A DNA stretch of 64,000 nt from Pegea sp. RAD2-039. Its lineage: Eukaryota > Chordata > Thaliacea > Salpida > Salpidae. The stretch spans positions 1 through 64,000 of the forward strand of contig JAQGEQ010000083.1 of the NCBI GenBank assembly GCA_034620365.1, written 5' to 3'. The notes under the pieces are model-generated. The model saw only the letters and a list, made by a program, of their open reading frames with translations, made no database searches and was not told the DNA's origin. This document shows positions 36,001 to 51,000 of the stretch, piece by piece (within the stretch, counting starts at the first letter, position 1; each line of letters starts with the position of its first letter). A program made the position numbers and the translations under genes.

Positions 36001-39000
36001 ATTTTAAAACAGCAAAATTGAAAAACGCTTCCCGATTAGAAGTTGTTATAGGACCTTCAGATGATGCATTTGGTGTTTATCATTTCAACAAAACTTCTCT
36101 AGAGCTCAAAGTTAAAGAGCCGAACGCTGGTTTGACTGAAGAAGCGACTTTACATGTCAGTAACTTAAAGTTAGGTTGAATTTTGCTCTTTGAAATGTGA
36201 ATCCTAAAATATGACTTTAACTTCGTGGTTAGAACTTTTTATTTGATGTTTTAGATTGTTAGAGAAGGAGGTTTTCTCGGAAGCTCAGTTTTGACTTGGG
36301 CAATAAGTGAAAATTACAAAGAAGATGTCATGCCTTTGTCAGGAGAAGTGTTTTTTGAGGCTCAGCAGTCATTTTCAGTGTTTCGTTTAACAATTTTACC
36401 AGATGATAAGCCAGAGTTTGATGAACGAATTACAGTTACTATAAAAAATGTTTGTTGATTTTTATTTGAATATCAACTTTGGTTAATAAACACATAAGTT
36501 CAAAATACACAATTACTATAAAAATATCATAATTTTGGTGAATAGTAAAACTGATTCATTTATTTATGATTAGACTATCGACTTAGAGCAAACTAATTTC
36601 GATTTTACTATTAGTCTAAGCCTAGTTTTAATTTTGAAGGTAAGTAAAGGAACAATTGGATCTTTTTCGAGCGCTTATGTCATTATTGAAGCAAATGATG
36701 ACCCCTGTGGGAAGTTTATTTTTGATCCTCCTATAATAAAAGCTATAGAAGATAGTAAAACTGCTACAGCGAAAATAAAGCGATTAGGAGGCAGTGCTGG
36801 TGATGTACGGGTTTATTATGAAACTATGACAACAACAACAACTACGAATTCAACAAACTTTAAAGGGTTTGTATTAGAAATTACAAGTTCAATTTGAGTA
36901 TGTGTTGTGAATTGTAATGTTGGGTGTAGAATTGCTGGTCCTGGAAGTGATTATATTGCAATTTCGGATTTTATTACTGTTATGGAAAATTCGACCGACG
37001 GAGAAATCATCATCACTTTAATTGATGATAAGGTCCCTGAAACAAATGAGATCTTCTTCATCCAATTGTTGAATGTTACATTAACCTCTGCTGCTGCTAA
37101 AAGTAGATTTTTTGCTGCTAACCTGAAGTATTTGAAAACTTTCTACCTTTGCTAGGTGATACAGCTTTACCAAGATTAGGAAACTCAAGAGAGAATTTAG
37201 TTGAGATACTTATTGAAGAGAATGACTCTCCACACGGCATCATTGAATTTAGCAACTCTGTTGTTTATGTGTCAGAAGATGATGAGGACTTTTCAGGGCA
37301 AGAAGAAGGATTTTTGCAGGTTGTTAGACGTCTGGGAAGTTTTGGGAACATCAATTTAAGATTTAAGATCACACCTGGATCAGCGACAGCTAATGAAGAC
37401 TTTACTGTGCTGACGAATGAGGTGATATTAAAAAGTATTTGGAGTCAAACGACTAATTGTTGATTAAAATAGTTGACATTTGCTGAGGGAGAAAGACATA
37501 AAAATATTCCTATTCGAATCATTGATGATTTTACTCCTGAACTTGAAGAGGACTTTACTATTGATCTTCTTCAAAATACTATTACAGGAGGAGCAGTGTT
37601 AGGAGATGACACTAGATGTCGTGTGATCATTAACCAGTCTGATCATCCATACGGACTACTTGGTGCAAAAACTCATAATTTTTTTAAATAATTGAAATAT
37701 ATAAATTAAAAATTCACAAATTTGAACAAACTTTTTAAGATGAATTTATTTTAAAAATAAACTTTTTACCACCTCTTATTTCTAGATCTATTTGGTTACT
37801 TTTTTATCTTTTTAAAATTCTTATTAATCTTTAAATATAAATTTGTTTTCTTTGATTGTTCAACGACTTACAGAAGGTTATTCACCATCAGGTATTTCTG
37901 CTAACGTAGAAAGAGTTGACGAACCTTCAAAGTCAGAAGGAAGCTTTCCGGTTACTATCAAAGTCACTCGCCGAGACGGACTTCGGGGAGTTGTTGCTGT
38001 TCGCTGGAATGTCACAGTCCTACCTGCTCCGACAGCTCTTTCGCCTGAAGCTGATCTTGAGGGTCCCGGAGCTAACAAAGATGTGGATATATTTGAAGAT
38101 ACAGTTTATTTCGTATCTGACGAATCAGTACAAGAGTTTACGGTGAAGGTGAATATTTTCATCAATCAAAAAAGTTGATTTTTAGTTTGATAAATTTTTT
38201 GAAGATTTTAGCTGATGATATTCCAGAAGATGATGAAATTATACAAATCAAATTAGCTGAGATCCTTTCTTCTTATCAAGGTATAATCGATCAATCACGT
38301 GACACTGTAAATATCACAGTACCTGCAAATGATCGACCATATGGAGATGTAACAGTTAGCAAAACTACCTACAATGTAACCGAGCTTCACGGTCAAAACA
38401 ACACTTTAGAAGTTGAACTAGATAGACAGTGAGAATTTATTGATTTTTTAATTATTGCTTGAGAATTTACCAACTTTTGAATTGTAGAGGAGGACTTCAT
38501 GGCATATTAAGAGTTGTTTACAGTACTATGGAGGTGGATTTAATTAGTGAAAAGTTCCAGAATGACCCAGAAAGAATTTTGACATATTTCAAAAGCCCTA
38601 AAATTATGAAAGCTGAAAGTAATGATTTTTGAATCATAAGTGGAATAAAAATATGCTAAATATTTCCACACTATTTATTTTAACTAATTATTTTTAGTAA
38701 ACTTAGATTATAATACTAAAAACTTTATAAAATTGTAACTTAATCGTTGTATACAATCACTTAAATTTATACTAGAGTTAGATGTTTTTACTTTTGATGT
38801 CGTAAATGAAATAAGTCAAATAAATTTATTTATTTTAAAGTTATTTTTAGCTTATAACAATTAAAAAAATCGAACTAACGTTATTTGTAACTTTTAAGTT
38901 CATATTCATCGTTTAAAAAATGTTTTCAAGTGGTTTAAACTTTTTAGATTATTTTGAATTTGAATTGGAGGATGTAGCATCTTCTCAATCACCTTTACTA

Positions 39001-42000
39001 ACTTGTGCTGAGATTTGTTTACGTGAAAGTAGTTGTGAAGTGTTCCTCTACAACAGTGTTTCATATGAGTGCCGATGGACATCTAAAAGCTCTGCTTTAG
39101 TTAACTTGTTTCCATTAAATTTTTCTAGCAAAGATGGATTTTCTCCTTCAAAGTTTTCCTGTTTTGAAAAGAATGAACCAAAAGTACAGAACTTATTTTT
39201 TGGGCTTTTAATAAAGCTTCAAATTTATGTGTCAATTTTGATCGTAAAATTTATAAAATTGTATTTCAGGCAAGCCTATTGGTCAATAGGCAAGCTCGTT
39301 CAGGACTAGATTTCTTACCTCAAAGTGGAGCATCAGTCCTCTTCTATCCAGGTCAAAAAACTGCTCTCATAAACATCACCATCTTACCAGATAAAATCCC
39401 AGAGCTACAAGAAGACTTTAAAGTAATATTGTAACATTTTATTTATCAACTAGCAAAAATTATTTGTGTTTATTGCTTAGATAAACTTATTGAGCAATGA
39501 ATTAGCGTTCAGCAAATCAGACAATATGAACCTTCCAGCTTTAATTGCCCCTAAATCTGCAAAAATCTCTATATTAGAGAACAGTGATCCATTTGGACGA
39601 TTTGAGATAAGAGCATTACAGACTACTTCATCAGATAATGGTAGTTATGTTGAAGTGGATGAATTGGCTGACTTCTCAATCGATTTGTTAATTGAAAGAA
39701 ATGGTTAGTTTAATAATTTTGCATCATAAAAGGCAACTTTATCGTCTTTAACATTTTAATTTACATTTTTGGATTAATCTTTTCAACTCGATGATTAGGT
39801 GGGACGTTTGGTGAAGTAGCTATAGATTGGAAGACTTTAGATCAAAATGCTACGAGAAATGAAGATTATCTTGGAGATGATGCAACACTGAAATTTAATC
39901 ACGGCGAAAAGACAAAAAGTTTGTAAAATTAAAAACCAATCTGAAAAAAAGTAAAAATATATTTCAGTAATTGAATTTTGATATCTTATGGTGTATAAAT
40001 TGATGTTTTTATTTATGCGACAAGGACAAGTCCATAAAAAAAACCCGGGTAGAAGGGCCTTGTTAGTCTGGTTAATGACGACACTTTTAGGAGACGCAAA
40101 GCAACTTTGAATTTAAAGCCAGAGTTAGAGCCTCATAGGCAGTTTGTACTTAATGTCGTTCTTCTCTGTTCTGCTGCATAACCTTTTTAGTGTGGAAAGT
40201 AGACTTATGCTGCATGGGCAACAACTGCATCTCCATAATTTTTGCCCTACCTCACAGCATGGTTCTTTGCCGAATCAGAACAACAAATAACTTTGACGTT
40301 GATGATTTTTTCAGAGCTTAAAGTATTTATTTTGAAATAAAAATTTCTGAATTTTTGAAAAGTTATGCTAGCTACTATTGCGTTAGGTGTTCAACCGCGC
40401 GCTGTTTCGCGCTCCCTAAAAGACAATCTGTAGTTCCTTGAAAACGTTTGAAGAAATATTTTCGAAGTGATACAAGCAACAATAAAAGTATAAACTGAAA
40501 TATTTTTTCAGTGATCAGTTTAAAAGTTGTAAATGATGAAATTCCTGAACCGAATGAAGACTTCTTAGTGATGTTAGCCAATCCCAAGGGTGGTGCAGTG
40601 ATCGGTCGACAAAATAGTACAAGAGTGGTGATCTTAGCTAATGATGTAGTTGGAGGGGTTATCGGATTTCATCCATCTTCAAGATCGATTATCTCGAGCG
40701 AAGGTTCTTATTGGTTTTTAGATCACAGTTTATGTTGAACGATTTTGTTGACTATTTATTTAACTGATTGTTAATTCTTTATCATTTAAACAAACCTTTG
40801 ATTAGGAGAAGAAGTGGTTTTATTGGTGGTTAGAACTGAACCAGCGCTTGGTGAATGTGACGTCATTTGGACAGCTTCTGCTGTTGGATCAGTAAATGAA
40901 AAAAATATTGGCCTGAATATTACTGAAGGCAGTCTTCATTTTGAATCCTTACAACGCTCAGTTGAGCTTCCAATCTTGATTTCTGTTGATTCTAAGCCAG
41001 AAGTAGATGAACAATACATAATCAATTTAAGCAAAGTGATTATGACAGGTGGTTGCTTTCAAAAGTTTTGCTAATTTATGTCATATCAAAATCCAACTGA
41101 TCAGATTTAGCTGCTAGTGGACATGCAGCTATCAATGAGTTGAATGCTGAATGTGAAATCACGATTCATGACAGCGATGATCCTCATGGAGTCTTTGCTT
41201 TCTCACCTGCTTCTCAACGAATTCATGTTAAAGAAGAAGACGCAAATTTAGAAGTTATAATCAATAGAAAGATCGGTTCAATTGGAAAATCAAGAATATT
41301 TTTTGACGTTTTGCCAGGTATGAAAATTTTAGAGATTATTTGAGTGGAATGAAATAAACGGTTTTCATCCCAAAACTTCACACAACTAAACCTAATTAAA
41401 TATAAATAGTTAGACAAGTGTCACGAGTTGTTGTTGGAAGTCTTAGATTTATCATTAACCCTTTTTTTATATTACCTTTTAGATAATATTCGAGTCAAAA
41501 TATAAATTAAATTGATAATTACCCGATTGGTAGCGTAATGAGAATATTTGTATTACTAGCTTACATACAGCATATAAATTTAGTACAAATTCAGTTTAAA
41601 TAAACATGCAGTAAATTGTTGCATAAATTATCTTGCTCGCAAATTACAGTTTATTTGTAAATATTTAGTCGTAAAAATAAACTATCATTATTAATAATGA
41701 TGTTTTATAATGAAATCTTTTTTGGAAAAAGCTGTAAACAAATATTTGTTCGGTTACAGGAACTCTGAGCACATTAAACCCTGAAATAGGAGTTGCTGAA
41801 ACAAACGAAGACTTTGTTATACAAAGCCCCTACTATATTGATTTTAATGATGAGGTCACATCAAAATCAATTTTTATCAAAATAGTTGATGATGATATTC
41901 CAGAGTTGAATGAAATTTTTCATCTTAATCTTACTTCTGTTACTTTGATTTTTAATAATTCTGTTAAGAGTCCTTTAATTCCACCAAAAATAGGTAAAAG

Positions 42001-45000
42001 TTCCTTAATTTCTAGCTCTGAATTTTGATTTTAGTAGAAACTGAATGATTAACTTGTTTTAGATGAAGAAAATACTTTAGCACAAATCGTAATTGATGCA
42101 AATGATGGTACAAAAGGTGTCATTCAATTTGAGAATAACTCAATTAATGTCACTGCTGTTGAAGTTAGTAAAAAATAAGCTGAAGTAGTTTCACAACTTA
42201 TTTTCGTTAGGGTCAAACTATTCTATTAAATATCACTCGATTAAGAGGTAGCTATGGACAAGTTTCTTTCTTTATTTTTGCTCAAAACAAAGAAGCAACT
42301 GCTGATGTGGATTATATTTGTGAAAATAAAGTTAGTTGCTGATTCCCAATCTACATATTTGTTCTTAACAACACACAAATAACTTTGATTGAAGAAATTG
42401 ACGTTAAACGACAGCGAGTCTACAATTCAGTACGAAATTCAAATTATGGATGATGACTATCCAGAAGATGTTGAAACCTTAGAAGTTATACTTGCCAATC
42501 CTTCAGCTGGATTAAATTTAGGAAAACAAGAGATGATACGATCTTATATAAAAATATCTTCGAATGATGATGCACACGGTCGAATATCATTTGCAGATTC
42601 GAAAACAATTTATCTCAGTGAACCAGATGATGCTAGGTTTGTAAAAGAATTTTTATTAAGAAGCTGGAAACAACTCGTTGATAGAGCTTTATTGTACTAT
42701 AAATTGTGCGTAAAATAAACCTCTAACTAAAACTGAAAACACTACACTGCACAAGAGATATTTTAATTACACATACCAATACACACCTAATTCAAACGAT
42801 ATTTACGAATGCGGTAAGATAATCTTAGTTATTCCAAACAAATCTTTTACACAAGTTATAAAATCTACTTATTAACTTACAATTTCTTTTGTAATTGATT
42901 TGTTTGAGACGAAAGTTGATTTGATGATTTATTTAATTTTTAAACAGCATTCGACCAACTTCAGTAAGCTTAATAGTATCTCGAATGCCTTACAATGGAA
43001 ATATCGGCCGAATTTCTATGAAATATGAAGTGAAAAAGATTTCTGAATCTGGTGACTTACTAGATGAATCAGTAATTGATATCACTCCAACTAATGGAGA
43101 TGTTATATTTGAAGATGGACAATCATCAAATGTGAGATGTTTAGAAATTACAACTTTTAAGATTCAATCGACTTTCTTATAATTGACAAAAGTTTCTTAA
43201 AACTAACTTTAGGTGATAACACTTTCTACGATAGCTGATAATTTTCCGGAATTTTCTGAACATTTTCGCTTAATTTTATCAAATTTAACTGGAGGAGCAA
43301 CTCTTGAAGACACACGCACTGATGTAGATATAATAATTGAGCAGAATGATGCACCTTATGGAGAGTTCAGTATTTATCAATCAAGTGTTAGGTATCAGAA
43401 TTGAAAAATATTGTTTAAAATATTTAAAAACCAATAAAAGTTATTTTTCAATTAATTTTAATCAATATTATAATTGAATCGTAAGATGCATAATTCTTAC
43501 AGGGAATCAAATCGCAAAGTATTTGTAAAAGAAGGACCTGGTAGCTCAAACCTAGATTTCGACATTGTTCGAAACCAGGGTACGCTTGGTCATGTGGTTG
43601 TAAATATCAAATCAATTTCTGGTGAGAATCAATTAACAAAAACATTTTTTGGTTTATTAAAGATATTTCAACCTTAGGTAGTGCTCAACCGTTTATTTCT
43701 AAAAAACAATTTCCAACGATTATGGCACCAGTACAAACGTTTGATTCGCAAAAACCAGTTCGTTTCTACCCCTTTGAGTGGAATGGTTCACACTATCTCT
43801 TTCTTATCACCAATGATCTTGATGAAGATGGTATTCTATCCACACCTATTGGAAGTACAGGGACACTAGCTTCGTTGACGGCAGGTGTTCACACAACTTT
43901 ATATAAATGGCAAGGATTATATGTACCGATTGCTGTAAGTTATTAATGATTAAATTAATGTTAAAAAATCAAAATTTAAAAACGTAATTCCTAATTAATA
44001 ATGACTTGAAAACCAGCTTAATACTAGCTATGTAGATAATGATGAAGTTGTCTTCTCTGTTTATCTGTATGTTTCTGCATTTATTTGTAAAATATAAAAA
44101 TAAATTTGAAAAATATTTAAAACTTTTAATATGAAGCTTCTGAAAGAATACTAAAACTCAAGTTGATTTTTGTAGACTTTTGAAACAGATGGAGCAACAG
44201 ATGTAACCAGTTTTATAATCAACTCAACTCTCTATATCTTCATCACAAATGAAGGCTCAAAAAATAGGTATATAAAATTAAACTGACTTCTAAATTTCCA
44301 ACCCAATATAACCAACAACAATTGATTGCAGAAGAGAATGCAAATCTCGTTTGTATAAGCTTCAAGTTGAGTCACAAAATACAGAAAGAGTTGAAATTAA
44401 AGCAATTCAAGATATCGAAACTATGGGAGCGAAATCCGTTGAATCTTTTTATAGTGGCGGTCTTTATTATTTAGTTATCGCAAATTCAATTAATGATGAC
44501 GGTGTAAGTAAAATACTTTTATTAAAGATTAATACGATAGTCAGTTATTGCACCACTACAATAAATTTCGAAACAAAAAGTGACAACAAACTATTCAAAT
44601 GTTTTTAATTTGATTTATCGCTCTCATCATTAACATAGCAAATTAAAACAAGCATTTCTTTGCTCCTTATTTTGTATTATTTGAAGAAAATAACTTTCTT
44701 GTTTAGATAAGGTTTAAAGTATTTCTATTTACTTTTTAAAACTAAGTAAACTTTATATAACCTCGTATTGAAATAAAAAGACTCAAAACTTTTCTTTCTA
44801 GGTGTCTACCTTAGCATCTGCAGTCTTAATGTTTAATATTGAGCAAGAAAAACTTGAATTGATCCAATCTCTACCAACCCGAGGACCATCTGACTTGTGT
44901 GTTTTTCATTTACAGGGACACATGTACATTGCAATAGCAAACAGGTCATTTAAAAACCTTCAAAAGATATATAACATCCATAATTATTTTATGTAGTCTG

Positions 45001-48000
45001 GATACAGAAATACAAAAGTCTCCTGTAACATCAACCATTTATCGATGGAACCCAACATCCTCATTATTTGGTCAGAGGACAATTGTAGATGTCTCTCATT
45101 CAAATTCAATCGATTATTTTACTGTTGATGGCAGTGTCTTTACGGTTTTCACTTCAAAGTCTGATAATAAGCAGACAATAGAAAGACCCTATAAAAGATA
45201 TTGCGAATTGCTGCATATCTATCAAGTTAATACTTCTTTGATGCATACTTCATAAATGTTTGATTTAAATAATCCTAAATGATTGTGATAAGAAATCTAA
45301 ATTGTAATTAAACTAAATTAGGTTTAATTAGATTTTAAAAGTTTAGATTAATTAAGAAATTAATAAAATGAAATAAAGTTTTTACATAAGTATCATTTTA
45401 TCATCTCACAAATATTTAAATAAAAGGTTATTCAAACTGACCGTAAGGGAGACATAGAAATGAAATCTGTTCAAACTCTTGATGTTGGAATGGTTAGTGC
45501 CGCCAAAGTGTTTTCAATTCCTTCTTGGAATATTGATGTTGATGAAAGCATCCGAGTGAGTAACTACTAATTGACATTCTCATGCACATCGTTTTTTCGA
45601 TTGCTCAATTTGTTACACTTTAATGATACTCTTAAAAATTAGTTTAAGATTACAAATGTAAGAACAATAAAAGAAAAATTGATTTAGTTTTATCGTAACT
45701 TCTTCCAATAATTAATCCAGAAATTGAATTGAGGCTTTACATATTTTTGATAGAACACTTATTCTAAAGATGGCAAGATTATTCTATTAACAATAACTTC
45801 AAACGTGGAAAAATCCTTGGTCTACATTTTTGATAGTTTGCTTCATCGGTTTGACTTTCTCACAACTCTTGCAACTTCCGAAGAGTTAAACTTTGTTAAC
45901 GTGCCAAAAATCATTGGAGGCGAAATATGTCTTCTTGCAATCATCAACTCTTATCCACAACACCAAAAAGCAGGGATATATGATCTCTTCAATCTACACG
46001 GGAACCAATCAACTGATCATCATGACAAATCAAAAGAAGGAGATTATGTCCCAGTACGTAATGATGCAGCTTTATTATTTGAACCGGGACAAGAAATGCT
46101 GAGAATTTCAGTTTTACTTCTTGATGATGATATTCCTGAAGATGACGAATCATTTAAAGTAAGTTGGTTGGTTGGAAATAACAAGAGTTCATTTCTTTAT
46201 TTTGCTTCTATTCTAGATTCTACTTAGTAATTCAAATGACAAAAAAGCTAAAATCAACGAAGTTAATGGAGTTATATCAGTAGTGATTGAAGCAAATGAT
46301 GATGCTCATGGTATTATCGGCTTTCATCAAGTAAAAACTAGATAATAAAAATTCAACTTTCGTGACTTAATTTATTCAATAAATTTATTCTTTTATACAA
46401 AGGATTCATTAAAAATGGAAGTTGAAGAGTTAGAAACAGAGAATAAGTTTACATTGACAGTAATAAGACATCATTCAACATATCGAAAAGTAGTTTTAGA
46501 TTGGATAGCTGAAGGAAACATTAATGATATATCGCCATCTAGCGGAATGGTCAATAAATTACTTGATTTGAAAATCCTAAAACGTTTAAACTTTTGAATT
46601 CTATTTTGGTTAAAAACACGATAAAGCACATAAAAATTTATTATTTCTGATAAATAAGATATATTGTATCTAATCATAAAATCTTTTCTTTAATGACTCA
46701 AACAAGCATTTATCTTTAGCTAACTTTTTTTTGTACTTAATCTCAGATTACTTTTGAAAATGGTCAGAATGTGTCTTTGATTCATTTAAAAGTATTACCA
46801 GATGACATACCAGAAATGAGTGAAAATATCATGATACAATTAAGGAATCCGCGTCTGACTCATGAAAGGTGAAGATCTATTTACCAGTTTTCTAATTTTG
46901 TCCTAAAAGTAAAAAAAAATTAAAATCCGAATTTCTAACCGGAAGTTCAAAGAAGAATCTTCACTTAAATCTTTTTTCAGTGTGATAGCTCCCCGTTTAG
47001 ATGCGGAAACATCTTCTGCTCGCGTGATTATCTATGGAAATGATTCACCTCACGGAGTAATCCGTTGGTCTGCAGACTCGTTGAGGACAGTTGTGCAAGA
47101 GGCACAAGTCTCATCTGGTGATACTCAGCTAGTCACACTTGAAATGATTCGAGAACAAGGATCTTTGGGAGACATCGAAGTAATAAATTGATTAAACATT
47201 GAAAGAAGATGTTTAAAAATAGATTTTACTCTTTAGATTCATTTTCAAACTCAAACAGCAGAAAATCTTCCAAAGAAGTCACGTGCAACTGCTGGAGTTG
47301 ATTTCATATCACGTGACACGACACTAGTGATGCGTGAGAACTCAACAAGAGCTGCAGTTGCAATTAGCATAATCCCAGATGACACTCCAGAAGATATCGA
47401 GACATTCTATGTAGTAATAATGGATGTTCGTTTGATTGGAGAGTCTTCGGTTGGAGGGAGACCAGGTTACAACCAAACATCATCAATCTTGATTCTAACA
47501 ACAAATGTTTGAAGAGCTTGGTCGAGTTGGAAGCGAGTTGGCTGAGGTTACAATCGACGAAAATGACTTCTCGCGTGGCTTTATTCAATTCAATGTGACG
47601 CGAAATAACGAAGGAGCAGTAGAAGCGTTTGAGCTTCCTTATATTAACAACACCTTAAAAGTTTGAAAAAGATTCTTTGAAAATAATCTCAAATTAAAAT
47701 TTCAATTTTGTAGTTGCCTTTGATGAGAGATACCGGATTTTTCAGGAGTGTTGGAGTTGAATGGTTTGCTCGACCAACAACCGCTGAAAACTCGGATTTC
47801 TTTCCTTCTTCTGGTTCAGTAGAGTTTCTAGAAGATCAGCGATCTGCAGAGATCGTTATATACATCACCGATGATGATAAAGTCGAATTTCTTGAATCAT
47901 TCACCGTTCAACTAATCGCAACTTCAGGTTCAATCCTCAGTAAACATCCATCAACTAACAACTGATGCACAGGAGGCGCAAATCTTGGTGGTGACGTCAC

Positions 48001-51000
48001 TGTTACTATCAATATTCTTCCAAACGATTCTCCTTCTGGAATGTTTGGATTTGCTCGATCAGTTTCGAGACTTGATGAGTCAATTACATCTGAAGACCCT
48101 CACGGTGTAGTTGAAGTGGTTGTGAGAAGATACCAAGGAAGCAAGTAAGCAGTGATTAGTGATGTCTAGTTAGTTCAAGCACCCTCTTATTGATGATTTT
48201 GTTATGGCAACAAGAGTGTTCTTAGAGCTCGAAGTTTCAGTGAGATGTTTCATAAAATTCATGTCAGAAAATCTTGTCTGATAATATCTCTAATATTTTC
48301 AAAATAAACTTTCCGGATAAAATTGAAAACTAAAAAAGTTCAAATAAAATTCTCTTTTTCATTTCATAAATCAAATGATCTTTCGCTTCACATTTTTTCT
48401 TTTACAGCGATGAAGTTCTTCTTCACTGGAGGTTAGAAGAAGAAGCAAGAGAAGATTTAGCTCCAATATCGGGAACATTAATCTTTGAAAAGGATGTACG
48501 TGAACAAAAAATTGTTCTTCAATCTCTTCCAGATGACGTGATGGAAGGGGAAGAAATATTTGAATTAAGTCTTACATTAGTCACTGGGGGAGCAGAAATT
48601 TCCCCAGTGGCTGGAACCTGTCAGGTACCTCAAAATATATAAATTTATTTACATAAAATAACAAATATTTGATTTAAGAAAAGATACGATTTGTTTTCCT
48701 CTTTTTAGGTGATTATTTCTGCTAATCCTGGTGCTGCTGGAGAAATTTCAATAGTTGATACTGAAAAAGAGTTAGTGATGTCAGAACCAGAAGGTACTTA
48801 TGATGGAAAAGCATCTATTCATTTGATACGAGGACCTGGAACATTTGGAGAAGTTGCAGTAGAATGGCAGATAACTCCAGCTGATGCAAACGTCTTTCAG
48901 CTTGTTCAAGGTCAGCTGATTAATATTGAACAAGTTTTTCAATCAAGCTTATGCGAAACTATTGATCATTTTAGGTGAAGCTATTTTCAAAGACCAAGAA
49001 AATACAACAGAAGTAATTATTCAAATAATTGATGATGAAATTCCAGAAGTTGCGAAATCATATTTCTTTCGACTTTTAACTTCTTCTGGTTTGTAAGGAT
49101 TATATAAAAAATTATATATGTTACATAAATTAGTTTTTAAAAAAGGGTTCAATTTAAAAGCTAGTTATAATCCATTAACTTCTTATAATGATAATCGAAT
49201 TTATTGATATCTTGAATTAAAATTAAGTAATTTATAATAATTGAATGATTTTAATCCGATAATCAATTTCTAAAAATCAAGTTATTATAAATATACATTT
49301 AACATTTGGTAGCCTTTTCAAAAATTTCACTTAAACAATTTACAAAAGTTAAGTTTCTATAATTCTTTTAAAGTAACAAGTAAGTTATTGTAGTTTAGAA
49401 AAACATCAACCACAAATTGGATTAATTTTAACTAAATTTTATTTGGTTTAGGAGGTTCAACATTAAACCAAACATCTAGCAAGCTAAAAGTAGTTGTAGT
49501 TGCAACTGATAGTCCACACGGGAAATTTACTTTTTCACAACCTGTGTATCATACAAAAGAAGGCTTAAGTGAAATACAAAGTTCTGGAGATTTCTCAGAT
49601 ACTTCTTCATTAAATGATTTGATGTCTGTGTCAACATATGCCTCTGTATCTTTATTGAGAAATGCTGGACATTTAGGCATGGTTAGTAAACTACGTCTGT
49701 CTGATACTCGATTGTATCTAAATATGTTTTCTGAGACGTTACCATTATCAAAATTCATTGCCAAATAACATTGTGAAAATTGAAAGCTAACCTCCAATAG
49801 ATGAACAATTTTAATTACAAACAAGTGATCAACAAGTTTTCTCGAAATTCATTTTCAAAACTTTTAAAACTTTTTAGGTTTCTGTAAGAGTAGAAACTTT
49901 TCCAGGAGTCGCGAAACCAAGTGTGGACTATTATCCAATCAGTAAAACTCTGTTTTTTAGTCATGAAGAAGTATTTAAAGTAATCAACGTAGAAATTATT
50001 GATAACTCATTACCTGAAGGACCTAAGGATTTTTATATTGCTATAAAAGGTGAACTGTTTAGTTTTAATTTTAATGATGGATTGTAATTAAGAACAATTT
50101 ATCAAGAATTGTAGCTTATAATTAAAATTTGTAAATGAAGAATTGATAATTCGTTTATTAAATTCAATATTTTTGTTTCTCCTACTTTTTATGCTTAATT
50201 AATTTTTATACATTAGATCTCAAATTGTTATCCGGTGAAAAGTTGTTTCACCTTCAACCTGCGCTACCTCATAATTTCACTTTTAACTCCTTGCCTCATT
50301 ATGGCGAAATTAAAAACGCGACAATTCGAATTGATAAAAGTGATGGAGCCGAAGGTGTTGTGGAGTTTCGCGAGGATGCTGACGTCATAATCAACGAGGA
50401 CATCGGGTTTGTTGAAGTACCGCTGGTATGCTATACTCTGTTGTAGTTTCTTATTTCGTTTAACTTTCAGTAAATTTTGAATATTTTTGCTGATTTTAAA
50501 TTGCAGATTAGACGGCGAGGAAACTTTGGAGCTGTTTCAGTGGTTCTTGTTTCACTGAACAAAACAGCTCAACGTAATCTTGACTTCCTTCTTCCTGAAT
50601 CCGGTCTAAGAGTCGATTTTGACGACGGAGAAACTGAAACTTTAGTCAAAATCCCGATTGTAGATGATGACATCATGGAGTATGAAGAGATTTTCTCTTT
50701 AGCGATCACTAGTGGTACAGGTGGAGTCGGGATCGGAGACCGCAATATTGCCGAGGTGACTTAATCTTCAAAATGTAGGAATAAGTTTGAGTCATGCTTG
50801 ATGTAGATTCGGATTAAAAAAAGTGATTACCCTGACGGCTTATTGAGATTTGTGGGGAAGCATTCAACAAAAGTGAAGAATCCTCTGACAAGAACAGAAT
50901 TTGTTGTTTTGAAAGTTGAAAGGCTAGGAGGAACGGATCAAAAGATGCATTCTAAATGGAAGATCACAAGATGTAAGCCGTTCATCTCCCCAACTTCCAG

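Noticed and set aside
37878-38078. Minus-strand ORF opposite ADGRV1
   Set aside because: Shadow of a Calx-beta exon; the plus-strand frame has clear domain motifs.
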